Source of the DNA: Hymenobacter telluris
Lineage (GTDB): Bacteria; Bacteroidota; Bacteroidia; Cytophagales; Hymenobacteraceae
Assembly: GCF_017313265.1 (NCBI RefSeq)
Contig: NZ_JAFLQZ010000002.1
Location: 62,001-126,000 of the forward strand
Reading direction: 5' to 3'
DNA length: 64,000 nucleotides
Numbering within the stretch: the first letter of the stretch is position 1; the number at the start of each line of letters is the position of its first letter. The notes under the pieces are model-generated. The model did no database searches and was not told the origin of the DNA. It saw only the letters and a list, made by a program, of their open reading frames with translations. Of the stretch, positions 35,726 through 45,076 are shown one piece after another. Position numbers and translations under genes: made by a program.

Positions 35726-38344
35726 ATGTCCCACTTCTTCTCAGTTAGGAGCTGGCTGGCAACGTGTTGCGTTGTGCTGCTCAGCGTATTTGGTAGCCGG
35801 GCTTTGGCCTACGATGTGGTAGTTGCCAAAGATGGTACCGGCAACTACACCACTGTGCAGGCCGCCATCAATGCCGCGCCTACGGGCCGCACGGCGCTCT
35901 ACACCATCTTCATCAAGAATGGCAAGTACCGCGAGAAAATAACGGTGCCCAGCAACAAGCCTTTTTTGCAGCTTGTAGGGGAGAGTGTAGCCAATACCAT
36001 TCTCACCTACGGCGACGGCGCCAGTGACCCGCTGCCCGGCGGCGGTACCGTGGGCACCCAGAACTCGGCCAGCTTCACGGTGAATGCGCCCGACTTTTCG
36101 GCCCTCAACATCACCTTCGTCAACTCGTACGGCGACGGTACGCAGGCGGTAGCCGTGCTGCTGAACGCCGACCGGGCCGCTTTCAAGAACTGCCGCTTCC
36201 TTGGCAACCAGGATACGCTCTACACCAAGGGCAGCGGCACTCCCCGCCACTACTTCCGCGACTGTTACATTGATGGTAACGTGGACTTTATCTTCGGTAG
36301 CTCGGTGGCGTTGTTTGAAAACTGCGTGGTGTACGCCAAGGCCCGCACCACCGCTGGTAGCTCGTTTATTACGGCCGCCAATACGCCGCCCGGCCAAGCC
36401 TACGGCTACGTGTTCAAGAAAACCAAGCTGCCCGCCAACACTGGCGGTACGCTGTATTTCCTGGGCCGGCCGTGGCAGAACTCCACCGGCAGCTCACCGC
36501 TGGCCAACAACAAAACCGTGTTTATCAACAGCACGATGGGCGCGGGCCTGATTCAGCCGGCCGGCTGGACCACCTGGGACGCGGGCACCAATACCAGCCT
36601 GATTACCTACGCCGAATTCCGGAGCCGTTTCTACGCCAGCAACCTGCTGCCCACCACCCAGCGCGCCGCCTGGTCGCAGCAGCTTGCCCCCGCCGATACG
36701 GCCGCCTACAACCGCAGCGCCATGTTCGGTACCTGGGACCCGTGCACCGTGGCTACCGGCCTGTGCACCAGCACCACCCCCGCCGATATTGCCATTTCCA
36801 ACTTCCGGGCCGCGAAAGGCACTACCCAAACCACGCTGAACTGGAACATCAGCTGGGCCATGAGCCAAATCAAGTACGAGCTGTTTCGCTCCGCCGATAA
36901 CACCACGTTCAGCAAGATTTACGAGGTAACGGCCGCCACCGATTCGCTGATCAACTTCCAGGCCACCGACCCACTGCCCGCGGCCGGCACGGCGTACTCC
37001 TATTATGTGCGGGCTTCCAAAACCGGCTCGGCCACGCACATCACCGACACCATACGCGTATCGAGTGTGGCTACGCTTACGGCCCCAGCCAGCCTGGGCA
37101 CGTTTGTGCAGTTCCAAAGCGGCACCTCGGCAGTCCAGACGTATTCCGTTTCGGGCGTGAACCTGACGGCTACCGTTACCGTGACGCCACCGGCCGGCTA
37201 CGAGGTATCGGCTAATGGCGGCACCAACTGGTACACGGCCACCACGCCGCTAGTCCTCACGCCCACCAACAATGCCCTGGCGGCCACCATCAGTGTGCGG
37301 CTGAATGCCACAACTGCGGGAGCCTACGCCGGCAACATCACGCACGCCAGCGCTGGAGCCACGCCGGTAACGGTAGCCGTAACGGGCATCAAAACCAACA
37401 ACGCCCAAACCATTTCCACGCCGCTACAATGGTGGTCGATGCGGGTGTCGGCGCAGGACAGCGCGGCGGTGCGCTCCAGTAGCGTAACGGCCAGCACGGC
37501 CACACTCCGGCGCATGGCCGTGTCGGATGCTTCCACGGTAACGTTTATCCGCGGCTACTCCACGCAGTTTGGGCAGGCACTGGCTCCTATAGCGGCAGGT
37601 TCTTGGTCGACGTCGGCCACGCCGCCCGCCCCGGTGGCGGTGGGTTCCAGCCTCAACCGCCGCTACTACGAGCAGTTCACCATTACGGCGGCGCCCGGCC
37701 GCATTGTGCGCGTTGATTCGCTGTTGATGAATACGGCCTTCTATAATACGGCCAATGGCCGCTTGGCCATCGTGTATTCGCTGTCGGGCTTCACCACTGC
37801 CGATTCCACCAACATACCGGCGGGTGGCACCATAGGCGGCACCACGTTGCCCACCACCGGCAACGGCGCCTTCAACGCCCCCGTGGTACTCAACAACCAA
37901 ACGGCCGGGCCCGCCAGCGTGTACCGTTTTGCGCTGTCGGGAACGGCCGGCGGCATCACGCTGGCCGCCGGCCAAACCCTAACGGTCCGGTTGTACTTTG
38001 GAGCTGGCTCCAACAATTCGGGGCGCTATGCCTTCCTGAAAGACGTGCTGTTCAAGGGCGAAAACCTGACGGTGGCATCGGCAAACCAGCCGCTGGCCGG
38101 TACTTCCCTGAACGTGTTTCCTAACCCCACCCTGGACGGCCAGCTGACCGTGGAGCTAACCGGCTACCGGCACACCACCGAGCTGACCGTGCTTAACGCG
38201 CTGGGTGCAGTAGTGCAGCGCCAGCCAGTGGCAGCCGGCCAGCGCCAGCAACCCCTCGATCTAAGAGCCTTACCATCTGGTATATATGTGTTGCGCGCCA
38301 CCACTGAAGGCGGCACCGACACGCGCCGCATCGTACGGCCGTAG
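35726..38344 (+). CDS. Secreted pectin methylesterase (CE8) with C-terminal modules and T9SS tail
   Basis: 872 residues with a signal peptide (to about ALA at 28). The CE8 beta-helix (about 29-330) has Gln140 in GTQAVAVLL, Gln162-Asp163 in NQDTLY, Asp187 in DGNVDFIFG, and Arg248 and Trp250 in LGRPW, all the active-site positions of the family. A Fn3-like module (about 365-450), a further beta domain, and a T9SS type A sorting domain (LNVFPNPTLDGQLTVELTG to RRIVRP) follow. It removes methyl groups from pectin so that pectate lyases can cut. Its position after lyase 2 suggests joint expression. Confidence 0.92.
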   Translation: MSHFFSVRSWLATCCVVLLSVFGSRALAYDVVVAKDGTGNYTTVQAAINAAPTGRTALYTIFIKNGKYREKITVPSNKPFLQLVGESVANTILTYGDGASDPLPGGGTVGTQNSASFTVNAPDFSALNITFVNSYGDGTQAVAVLLNADRAAFKNCRFLGNQDTLYTKGSGTPRHYFRDCYIDGNVDFIFGSSVALFENCVVYAKARTTAGSSFITAANTPPGQAYGYVFKKTKLPANTGGTLYFLGRPWQNSTGSSPLANNKTVFINSTMGAGLIQPAGWTTWDAGTNTSLITYAEFRSRFYASNLLPTTQRAAWSQQLAPADTAAYNRSAMFGTWDPCTVATGLCTSTTPADIAISNFRAAKGTTQTTLNWNISWAMSQIKYELFRSADNTTFSKIYEVTAATDSLINFQATDPLPAAGTAYSYYVRASKTGSATHITDTIRVSSVATLTAPASLGTFVQFQSGTSAVQTYSVSGVNLTATVTVTPPAGYEVSANGGTNWYTATTPLVLTPTNNALAATISVRLNATTAGAYAGNITHASAGATPVTVAVTGIKTNNAQTISTPLQWWSMRVSAQDSAAVRSSSVTASTATLRRMAVSDASTVTFIRGYSTQFGQALAPIAAGSWSTSATPPAPVAVGSSLNRRYYEQFTITAAPGRIVRVDSLLMNTAFYNTANGRLAIVYSLSGFTTADSTNIPAGGTIGGTTLPTTGNGAFNAPVVLNNQTAGPASVYRFALSGTAGGITLAAGQTLTVRLYFGAGSNNSGRYAFLKDVLFKGENLTVASANQPLAGTSLNVFPNPTLDGQLTVELTGYRHTTELTVLNALGAVVQRQPVAAGQRQQPLDLRALPSGIYVLRATTEGGTDTRRIVRP

Positions 38345-38348
38345 CCAG

Positions 38349-38420
38349 AGCCCTACGCATACAAGCAAAAGGCCCCGCCAGTATCTTCCGGCGGGGCCTT
38401 TTGCTTGTATGCGTAGGGCT
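38349..38420. terminator. Strong hairpin terminator with 31-bp perfect arms
   Basis: Arms at 38349-38379 and 38390-38420 are exact complements with a 10-nt loop. The stem is far longer than a normal terminator. On the plus strand it is followed by TTTT. It lies between the convergent methylesterase and beta-lactamase genes, and could serve both. Confidence 0.8.
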
Positions 38421-38460
38421 TTTTGGTGCGGTATAACCAGTGTTGTAGCCAATAGCTAGG

Positions 38461-39270
38461 CTAGGGCTGCCCGTTCAAGGCAGTTTGGGGCTTGCGGCCG
38501 GGCACTTGCAGCAAGTTTAGGGTATGCTCCAGTAACTCGGTGCCACCCCATGTTCCGTGGCCGGGCACTACCACCGCGGCTTTGGGGTAGCGGGCCGCCA
38601 CGGTGCGTACTGCTACCGGCCACTGCTTCAGGTCGGCGTCGTCGATGTTGCCAAGGGTAGTGGCATCAGCCCCTTTCACCAGGCAGCCGCCAAATAGCAC
38701 CCGTTGCTGCGGCAGCCAGGCCACCAGGTTGTCGGGGGCGTGGCCGGGGCCGGGGTAAAACAGCTCCAGCCGCGTACGGCCCGCCCGAATAACGGTGAAA
38801 GGCTTGATGGCCGGCGTGGGCACACCAAACGGCAGCCGCGCCGCGCGCTTGGCCGTGAGGGGCGTGCTGTAGACCTTGATGTGGTTGGCCTGCACAACGG
38901 CCAGCCCGCCCAGCCGGTCTTCGTGGGCATGCGTCACGATTACCAGCCGGACGTGCTGGTGCAGGCTGTCGGCCACCCAGTGGAGCAGTTCCATGGTTTG
39001 GTCGGGGTCCCAGGCGGTATCAACTACCAAGGCCCCGGTTTTGGTGCTGATGATGAGGCCGTTAGACGGAATCGGGGTAGGATTGCCAGGGTAGCGGTGG
39101 TAGGACGTATGCACAAACACCCCCGGTGCTACGGGCCGTACCCGCAGGTGCAAGGCGGTAGGCTTGGTGCCAGCTACTGGGTTGGCAAGCAGCCAGGTAG
39201 GTAAGAAAAACAGCAGAGCCACCAAACGTAGCCGGGGCCGCACGGGCAAGCGAAAAAAGAAAGCGGGCAT
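38461..39270 (-). CDS. Metallo-beta-lactamase, subclass B1-like
   Basis: About 269 residues from the ATG at 39270 (an upstream TTG at 39288 is less likely); the N terminus is basic and then hydrophobic (RLVALLFFLPTWLLA), an export signal. All six zinc ligands of subclass B1 appear: His114, His116 and Asp118 in THAHEDRLGG; His177 in PGHAPDN; Cys196 in FGGCLVK; and His238 in VPGHG. Lys199 and Asn208 (LGNIDDADLKQWP) are the B1 substrate-binding positions. This differs from the many MBL-fold hydrolases that lack the Cys and NxxDADL sections. It should hydrolyse beta-lactams, perhaps carbapenems, in the periplasm. It is a chromosomal single gene. Confidence 0.85.
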   Translation of the reverse strand: MPAFFFRLPVRPRLRLVALLFFLPTWLLANPVAGTKPTALHLRVRPVAPGVFVHTSYHRYPGNPTPIPSNGLIISTKTGALVVDTAWDPDQTMELLHWVADSLHQHVRLVIVTHAHEDRLGGLAVVQANHIKVYSTPLTAKRAARLPFGVPTPAIKPFTVIRAGRTRLELFYPGPGHAPDNLVAWLPQQRVLFGGCLVKGADATTLGNIDDADLKQWPVAVRTVAARYPKAAVVVPGHGTWGGTELLEHTLNLLQVPGRKPQTALNGQP

Positions 39271-39330
39271 TCGAAAATTGAAAGACAAGCTGCCCTAACG
39301 TCTCGGCCGGTGGAATAGTGCCTTCCGTGC

Positions 39331-39415
39331 TTATAGCGGTTTCACGAACGGTGTAGCGGCGGGCTTCTGCCGGTCCGGCACGTATCCCGTTTGTTGAACG
39401 GCTATACCTGCCCCG
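39331..39415. repeat. Imperfect inverted repeat before the aldehyde dehydrogenase gene
   Basis: Ends TATAGCGGTTTCACGAACGG and the complement of a TATAGCCGTTCAACAAACGG-like end match at 16 of 20 positions around about 45 nt. The motif recalls the ends of the MITE-like family (TAGAGCGGTTT), but the core is not shared, so relationship is uncertain. Confidence 0.4.
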
Positions 39416-39566
39416 ATACCCCGTCCGGCCTACTCGTTCGTAACCAGCCTGGTGCTGCCCACAGGCGCGGGCAGACAGTGTTGAAAGCCAGCGAAAAGCT
39501 GCCGACCTTACGTATCAGGCCTATCCTGGTACGTTCCGTTTATCGTCTTCGTCTTTTCAACTGCTT

Positions 39567-41006
39567 ATGGCTTCCGTTCCCGCTTCTGCTTTGCTCGAAA
39601 CCACCGACCTAACGGCACTTTTCCAGCGGCAAAAGGCCCGCTCGGAGGCACTGCGCCGCGAAGAGGCCGCGCCCCGTGCGGCGCGCCTGCGCAAGCTGGG
39701 CCAATGGATAGCCACCAACCGCACCGCCATTCAGCAGGCCCTTCACGCCGATTTTCGCAAGCCCGCGCTTGAAACCGACGTAACCGAAATCTGGCCCTCC
39801 CAAACCGAGCTCAAGCACACGCTGCGGCACCTCAAGCGCTGGACCGCGCCGCAGCCCGTTGACACGCCGCTGGCCCTGATGGGTGCGCGCGGCTGGATGC
39901 AGGCCGAGCCCAAAGGTGTCTGCCTGGTTATTGCCCCCTGGAACTATCCGTTTTACCTGGCTATCGACCCCTTGATTTCGGCGCTGGCGGCTGGCAACTG
40001 CGTCATTATCAAGCCCTCGGAAATGACGCCCGCCGTGGCCGCCCTGCTAAGCCGCCTGGCCCAGGAGGTGTTCGACCCGGCAGAAGTAGTGGTGGTAGAA
40101 GGCGACAAAGATGTAGCCACCGAGCTGCTCAAGCTGCCCTTCGACCATATCTTTTTCACGGGCAGTCCGCAGGTGGGCAAGGTGGTGATGCGCGCCGCCG
40201 CCGAGCACCTTACCAGCGTGACGCTGGAGCTGGGCGGCAAGAGCCCGGCCATTGTAGACGACACCGCCAACCTGCGCGACGCGGCCGAGAAAATCGTGTG
40301 GGGCAAGGGCATCAATGCCGGCCAAACCTGCGTGGCCCCCGATTACGTGCTGGTGCACGAAGCTGTGCAGGAGCCGCTGCTAGCGGAAATGCGGGCCGTA
40401 ATGCAACGCTTCTACAACCCCGGCGGGCAAGGCGTGGTAGCTTCCGAATCGTTTGCGCGCATCGTCAATCAGCACCATTTCGAGCGGGTGGCGGGTTTGC
40501 TGGAAGATGCCCAGCAGCGCGGGGCTACCGTAGCCGCCGGCGGCCACGTAGACGGCCGCCAACGCTTCATCGAGCCGACTATCCTGCTGAACGCGCCCCC
40601 CGACAGCCGCGTGATGCAGGAAGAAATATTCGGGCCGCTGCTGCCGGTGCGCACCTTCCGCACCCTCATGGAAGCCACCGACGAGGTAAATGCCCGGCCC
40701 CGGCCGCTGGCGCTCTACGTTTTCACCCAAAGCAAGGAAAACCAGCGTTACCTGCTGCGCAACATCCCGGCCGGCGGGGCCGCCGTCAACGAAACCATCC
40801 TGCAACTGGCCCACCCCGATTTGCCGTTTGGTGGGGCCGGCAACAGCGGCATCGGGCGGGCCCACGGCTACGCGGGTTTCCTGGCTTTCAGCAACGAAAA
40901 AGCTGTGCTCAAGCAGCGCACCGGCCGCACCGGTATCAAGAGCTTCTACCCGCCTTACACGCCCAAAGTGCAGCGCATGGTGAACTGGCTGCTGAAGTAT
41001 CTGTAG
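39567..41006 (+). CDS. Aldehyde dehydrogenase, class 3-like
   Basis: 479 residues. The catalytic Cys255 is in NAGQTCV and the general-base Glu221 in LELGGKSP; PWNYPFYLAIDPLISALAAG and FFTGSPQVGKVVM form the NAD-binding section. No signal peptide. The length and the C-terminal helix (YPPYTPKVQRMVNWLLKYL) fit class 3/fatty-aldehyde dehydrogenases. It likely oxidises aliphatic or aromatic aldehydes. A GMC alcohol oxidase gene lies 0.9 kb downstream; a joint alcohol-to-acid route is possible but not proven. Confidence 0.9.
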   Translation: MASVPASALLETTDLTALFQRQKARSEALRREEAAPRAARLRKLGQWIATNRTAIQQALHADFRKPALETDVTEIWPSQTELKHTLRHLKRWTAPQPVDTPLALMGARGWMQAEPKGVCLVIAPWNYPFYLAIDPLISALAAGNCVIIKPSEMTPAVAALLSRLAQEVFDPAEVVVVEGDKDVATELLKLPFDHIFFTGSPQVGKVVMRAAAEHLTSVTLELGGKSPAIVDDTANLRDAAEKIVWGKGINAGQTCVAPDYVLVHEAVQEPLLAEMRAVMQRFYNPGGQGVVASESFARIVNQHHFERVAGLLEDAQQRGATVAAGGHVDGRQRFIEPTILLNAPPDSRVMQEEIFGPLLPVRTFRTLMEATDEVNARPRPLALYVFTQSKENQRYLLRNIPAGGAAVNETILQLAHPDLPFGGAGNSGIGRAHGYAGFLAFSNEKAVLKQRTGRTGIKSFYPPYTPKVQRMVNWLLKYL

Positions 41007-41050
41007 CGCATACTTATACGTTGGGCCAACCGCATACTGGTTGCGTTAAG

Positions 41051-41656
41051 TTAATTGCCGGCCAATGCCTTGGCTACCAGGGCTTGGGTGGCGGGCGGCA
41101 GGTCGAGTTGCAAGGCCAGCTCGTGGCCATGCGGGGTCATTTTGCGCCAGGTTTTCTGTATGATGTCGACAACCTTTTCCTCGGGGTGTTGGGCCGCGAA
41201 GTTGGGGAAGTAGTAGCGCAGAAACACCAGGCAGATGACGTCTTCCAGTAGCTGCACCTCGGGGTCGTGCTGGAGCTGCTGTTTCTGCACCAAGGCTTGC
41301 ACTCGGGCAATTAGCGCGGGCTCGTAGCCCACTTCCTGCAACAGCTGGCCGGCCAGCTCGGCGTGGTAGTGCTTGAGGCGGTTGCGCCATTTGTGGTAGC
41401 CCGGCCGGTCCATAGCAAAATCGTGGCGCGGAATAGCCCAGCGCCAGATGTGCTGGCACCGCACGGCCAGTTGCAGCGCCTCACTGGCCTGCGGAGCCAC
41501 TTCCTGCAAGCAGGCGCTCATCCGTTGAGCATACAGCACTTCTTTGGGGTAAGCAATACCGTCGGCCACCTCCACGTTCGGGTCGGTGCTGTTGGCTTCG
41601 TCGAACTTGCGGATAGCGGCTTCAAAGCGTTGCAGGTCGGTTGGCATCGGTGACAT
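41051..41656 (-). CDS. DUF4202-family protein
   Basis: 201 residues (or 198 from the second ATG at 41647). All-helical, with conserved patterns RFEAAIRKFDEANSTDPN, EVLYAQRMSACLQ, RCQHIWRWAIPR, YHKWRNRLKHYHAELAG and EDVICLVFLRYYF. Several His and Asp residues suggest an HD-like metal site; function is unknown. The first ATG is at the edge of hairpin iv, so the second start is preferable if the hairpin is non-coding. Confidence 0.82.
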   Translation of the reverse strand: MSPMPTDLQRFEAAIRKFDEANSTDPNVEVADGIAYPKEVLYAQRMSACLQEVAPQASEALQLAVRCQHIWRWAIPRHDFAMDRPGYHKWRNRLKHYHAELAGQLLQEVGYEPALIARVQALVQKQQLQHDPEVQLLEDVICLVFLRYYFPNFAAQHPEEKVVDIIQKTWRKMTPHGHELALQLDLPPATQALVAKALAGN

Positions 41657-41765
41657 GGTGAAGTGGTGAGGTGGTGAGTTTGATGTTCGACTTGTGCAAG
41701 TAGCGCGCTTTGCCTTGTAAGAACGAGAAACTCACCATTTCACCACTTCACAATCTCACCATTTC
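41652..41765. repeat. Long intergenic hairpin iv (GGTGA words, shared loop)
   Basis: The left arm (41652-41681) is ATGGTGAAGTGGTGAGG-like; the right arm (41728-41765) is AAACTCACCATTTCACC-like. The loop contains GTGCAAGTAGCGC, which is also in hairpins v and vi. It lies between divergent genes, where a terminator role is unlikely. Confidence 0.75.
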
Positions 41766-41864
41766 GTATGCAAGCCGAGTAAATTCGGGGAATAATTCCG
41801 ATATTTTCCAGGTGAAGCGGCCTAAGTAAGCCGCCCTGTTCCCACCCGCATCTTTCAAGTAGTC

Positions 41865-43922
41865 ATGACGTTTACCGAAGCCCAGCGCGAAACGCTCCGT
41901 GCGCTTGCCGATACCTTCATCCCCAGCTTGGACAGTCCCGCCGAACACGCTGCGTACTGGCAGCGCCGGGGCTCCGAAGGTGTGAACCTCGACCAAATAG
42001 GAGAGGTGCTAAACGAGCAGCCAGCCGCCGCGCGGGCGGAGTTCATGAAGCTGCTGGGCTTGCTGGATACGCCCACGCTGGGCCTCACCTGGTTCGGGCC
42101 GTTGCGGCCGTTTGACCGGTTGCAGCCCACCCAGCGCGAGAAACTGCTGCAAAGCTGGGCGCAAAGCAACGTACCGCAACTGCGCAAAGGCTTCCAGGCG
42201 CTGCGTAAGCTGTTCACGTTTCTGTATTACGGCGGCTCCACGGCTGAGGCTGGCAACCCGGTGTGGGAAAGCATCGGCTACGCTGGCCCGCTGCCTGCCG
42301 ATGCGGTAGTGGACGTCCCCAAACCCATCCGGACCCTGCGCCCCACCCAGGATGTCACCTACCACTGCGACGTGCTGGTGATTGGCAGCGGCGCGGGTGG
42401 CGGTGTAGTAGCTGGCGAGCTAGCCGCCGCTGGCCACGACGTACTGGTGCTGGAAAAGGGCCCCTACTGCCACGGCTGCGACTTCACCCAGCGCGAAGTA
42501 GACATGCTCGGCAAACTCTATGACGGCAAAGGCACCCTCAGCACCCAAGATGGCAGCATCGGAATTTTGGCGGGCTCCTGCTTGGGCGGCGGCACTACCG
42601 TCAACTGGGCCGGCGCCTTCCGCACCCCCGATTACGTATTGGAAGAATGGGCACGAGAGCACCAAGTGCCGCATTTCACGTCGGCGGCTTTTCAGCAGAG
42701 CCTTGATGCCGTGAGCCGTGCGCTGAGCGTAAACACCGATTATCCGCGCCACAACGGCCAAAATCAGGCGCTTTGGGATGGGTCGCGCAAGCTGGGGCAG
42801 GAGGTGAAGCTGATTCCGCGCAATGAAAAAGGCCTTACCGACTCAGAAAACCATTTCCAAGCCCTCGGCTACAGCAGCCTCGGCGATGCGTACGGCATCA
42901 AGCAAGGCACCCTGAACACGTATTTGCTGCAAGCCTTCGAGCACGGTGCCCGCCTGCTAGCCGATACTCGGGTAGAGCGCGTAACCGTAGCCACTGGCCA
43001 GGCCACTGGGGCCGAAGCCGTGCACACCACCGCCGCTGGCCAGTTGATACGCGTGACGGTGCGGGCGCAGCGTGTAGTAGTAGCGGGCGGGGCCATTCAG
43101 ACTCCGGCTTTGCTGCTGCGCAGTGGCCTGAAACATCCGCACTTGGGCCGTCATCTCAACCTGCACCCTACAGTAGTGGTATCGGCGCTGTACGAGCAGG
43201 CCATGCGGCCGTGGTTCGGGCCGAGCATGTCGGTGGTCAACGATAGTTTCACCCGCCTTAATGGCACCAACTACGGCGTGAAGCTGGAAACCCCTCCCGC
43301 CCACACTGGTCTGATGGGCATGGTGCTGCCGTGGCTGTCGGGGGTGCAACACAAGCAGCTGATGCAACAGGCGGCGCACTTGGGCTCATTCATCGTCCTG
43401 ACCCGGGACCGGGACGGGGGCCGCGTCAGCATCGACCGGCACGGGCAGGCTTTGATTGATTACGCGTTGAGCGAGCATGACCGCGCCAGTATGCTGACGG
43501 GCGTACGGGCCGCTGCCGAAATCCATGCGGCGGCTGGGGCCCATACCATCTTCCTGCCCCACGGCACGCTGCCCACTCTCCATGCCCAACACGGCCAGAT
43601 TCAGAACCCTACCGTGCTCGACCAATTGCCGCACCTGAGCTGGAAGCCCAACCAGTACGGCCTCTACAGCGCCCACCAAATGAGTTCCTGCCGCATGGGC
43701 GGCAACGCTGGCACGCACCCCACCAGCCCCACCGGCGAAACCTACGAGGTGCGCAACTTATTCGTGGCCGATGCTTCAGCGTTTCCGGCTTGCAGCGGCG
43801 CCAACCCCATGCTCACTATCATGGCCCTGGCTCACCATACGGCGCAGCACCTGAAAACAAGCGGTGTGGCTGGGCCGGCAAGTTCGGTTGGGGGCACTAC
43901 AACGCAGGTGGTAGCTTACTAA
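41865..43922 (+). CDS. GMC-family oxidoreductase with fused N-terminal helical domain (long-chain alcohol oxidase-like)
   Basis: 685 residues. Residues about 1-150 form a helical domain (FTEAQRETLRALADTFIPSL) as in fatty-alcohol oxidases and gluconate-2-dehydrogenase small subunits. The FAD motif VLVIGSGAGGGVVAGELAA starts near 168 and GSCLGGGTTVNWAGAFRTP follows. The C terminus has the catalytic His in SAHQMSSCRMG and ends NLFVADASAFPACSGANPML. No signal peptide is seen. It should oxidise an alcohol with transfer of electrons to FAD. Confidence 0.9.
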   Translation: MTFTEAQRETLRALADTFIPSLDSPAEHAAYWQRRGSEGVNLDQIGEVLNEQPAAARAEFMKLLGLLDTPTLGLTWFGPLRPFDRLQPTQREKLLQSWAQSNVPQLRKGFQALRKLFTFLYYGGSTAEAGNPVWESIGYAGPLPADAVVDVPKPIRTLRPTQDVTYHCDVLVIGSGAGGGVVAGELAAAGHDVLVLEKGPYCHGCDFTQREVDMLGKLYDGKGTLSTQDGSIGILAGSCLGGGTTVNWAGAFRTPDYVLEEWAREHQVPHFTSAAFQQSLDAVSRALSVNTDYPRHNGQNQALWDGSRKLGQEVKLIPRNEKGLTDSENHFQALGYSSLGDAYGIKQGTLNTYLLQAFEHGARLLADTRVERVTVATGQATGAEAVHTTAAGQLIRVTVRAQRVVVAGGAIQTPALLLRSGLKHPHLGRHLNLHPTVVVSALYEQAMRPWFGPSMSVVNDSFTRLNGTNYGVKLETPPAHTGLMGMVLPWLSGVQHKQLMQQAAHLGSFIVLTRDRDGGRVSIDRHGQALIDYALSEHDRASMLTGVRAAAEIHAAAGAHTIFLPHGTLPTLHAQHGQIQNPTVLDQLPHLSWKPNQYGLYSAHQMSSCRMGGNAGTHPTSPTGETYEVRNLFVADASAFPACSGANPMLTIMALAHHTAQHLKTSGVAGPASSVGGTTTQVVAY

Positions 43923-44002
43923 GGGTGCTGCGGCGTACTTAAACTCAAGGCAAAAAGCTCTGCCATAAGGTAGTAGATATGTTACTTCTACAGCTTGTCA
44001 GC

Positions 44003-44725
44003 CTACTGCACGATGGTGCTACGCACAAGCGTCCACGTTTGAACGACGTTATTACGCCGAATCCGTTGTCGGACAATCCCTTTGCCGGAAACCCAATAGT
44101 AGTGGACCGGCCAGCCGTTTTCTGACGCGTCGGCCGTTAGCTTGACCTGCAGAAGTTCGTCATATGGTACTCCCCCGATACGTTGCACTTGGGAGTTCCA
44201 GTAATAATATAGCACGGCATTGTAAATATTAAGAAAGGAGGCTTTGTCCCGGTCAATCAAATAGGGAAACACATCCGTGCCTTCTTCATCAGCTGTACTA
44301 TTGGGTAAATCCTGACTTCGTCTAACGGACCAGCAGGGTAGCTGACTGGCCTGATCTTCCCGATTGGGTAAGGTGCAGGTCCTATCTATGCTATAAAGCC
44401 GATCCGGGCCACCCCGACCCGAACGGGTGCGCAGGCGAAAGTCTTCGTATTTCAGGGTAGGGTAGGTTTTATTCTTGGAGCCGTTACCCAGCCGGTGAAC
44501 CGTTTGCTCCGCGGACACGACCCACACGCTGTCAAGCTGCCGAGTAGCTGAATCCTGGTATATCCAGTGAGTGCCGGGCTGGAATAGCGTGTACGACTTT
44601 AGCTCGGCCGGCAGGGGTACGGCCTCCGGCTCGGGCCGTTCTTTGTGGCAGGCTGTGCTCGAAAGCAATAGAACAAGGCTTACTAAAAACCGCAGCTTAG
44701 TGAGGGTAGTTTGCACGATAGTCAC
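44003..44725 (-). CDS. Hypothetical lipoprotein
   Basis: 240 residues from a GTG start; the N terminus is LRFLVSLVLLLSSTAC, a lipoprotein signal. The mature part has Trp/Tyr-rich strands (FQPGTHWIYQDSATRQLDSV, YYWNSQVQRIGGVPYDELL) and four Cys. No family recognised. Codon use is less GC rich than the neighbours. Confidence 0.65.
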   Translation of the reverse strand: MTIVQTTLTKLRFLVSLVLLLSSTACHKERPEPEAVPLPAELKSYTLFQPGTHWIYQDSATRQLDSVWVVSAEQTVHRLGNGSKNKTYPTLKYEDFRLRTRSGRGGPDRLYSIDRTCTLPNREDQASQLPCWSVRRSQDLPNSTADEEGTDVFPYLIDRDKASFLNIYNAVLYYYWNSQVQRIGGVPYDELLQVKLTADASENGWPVHYYWVSGKGIVRQRIRRNNVVQTWTLVRSTIVQ

Positions 44726-44813
44726 GTTGCTTCAATAATGGGTGTAATGACGAGCTAATATGATCTTTTTCTGTTTGTTATAGTGGCAACTTTGGCTGAT
44801 TTCATGAATTGCC

Positions 44814-44947
44814 TAGAGCAGTTTTGGCGGTGGGGGCGGGGCTAGCCCCCGCCCGTCGTCGAACGGAATCGGTGAAGAGGCGTTGGCGCAGGGGCCAGCC
44901 CTATCCCTACCTCGTTCAATCTGTACCCCGACCCTGAAACCGTTCTA
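44814..44947. repeat. MITE-like dispersed element, copy B
   Basis: 134 bp with inverted ends TAGAGCAGTTTT and AAACCGTTCTA; shares the core GCCCGTCGTCGAACGGA with copies A and C and has the same orientation as A. It lies in a spacer between divergent genes. Confidence 0.75.
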
Positions 44948-45064
44948 ATCAGATAGTTGCTTCCGTGTCCACTTTGGCATCGATAGCGGCAGTCTTTATA
45001 GAGGCAAAAACGACGGATATAGACGAGCGGCGCGGTTTTCGCGTATGGGGGTGCACGTTCCTCT

Positions 45065-45072
45065 TACTTTTG
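45065..45072 (+). promoter_or_regulatory. -7 promoter element directly before the start codon
   Basis: TACTTTTG fits the Bacteroidota TAnnTTTG element and ends only 4 bp before the ATG at 45077, so transcription could start at or just before the start codon (leaderless mRNA). Confidence 0.45.
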
Positions 45073-45076
45073 CCTT

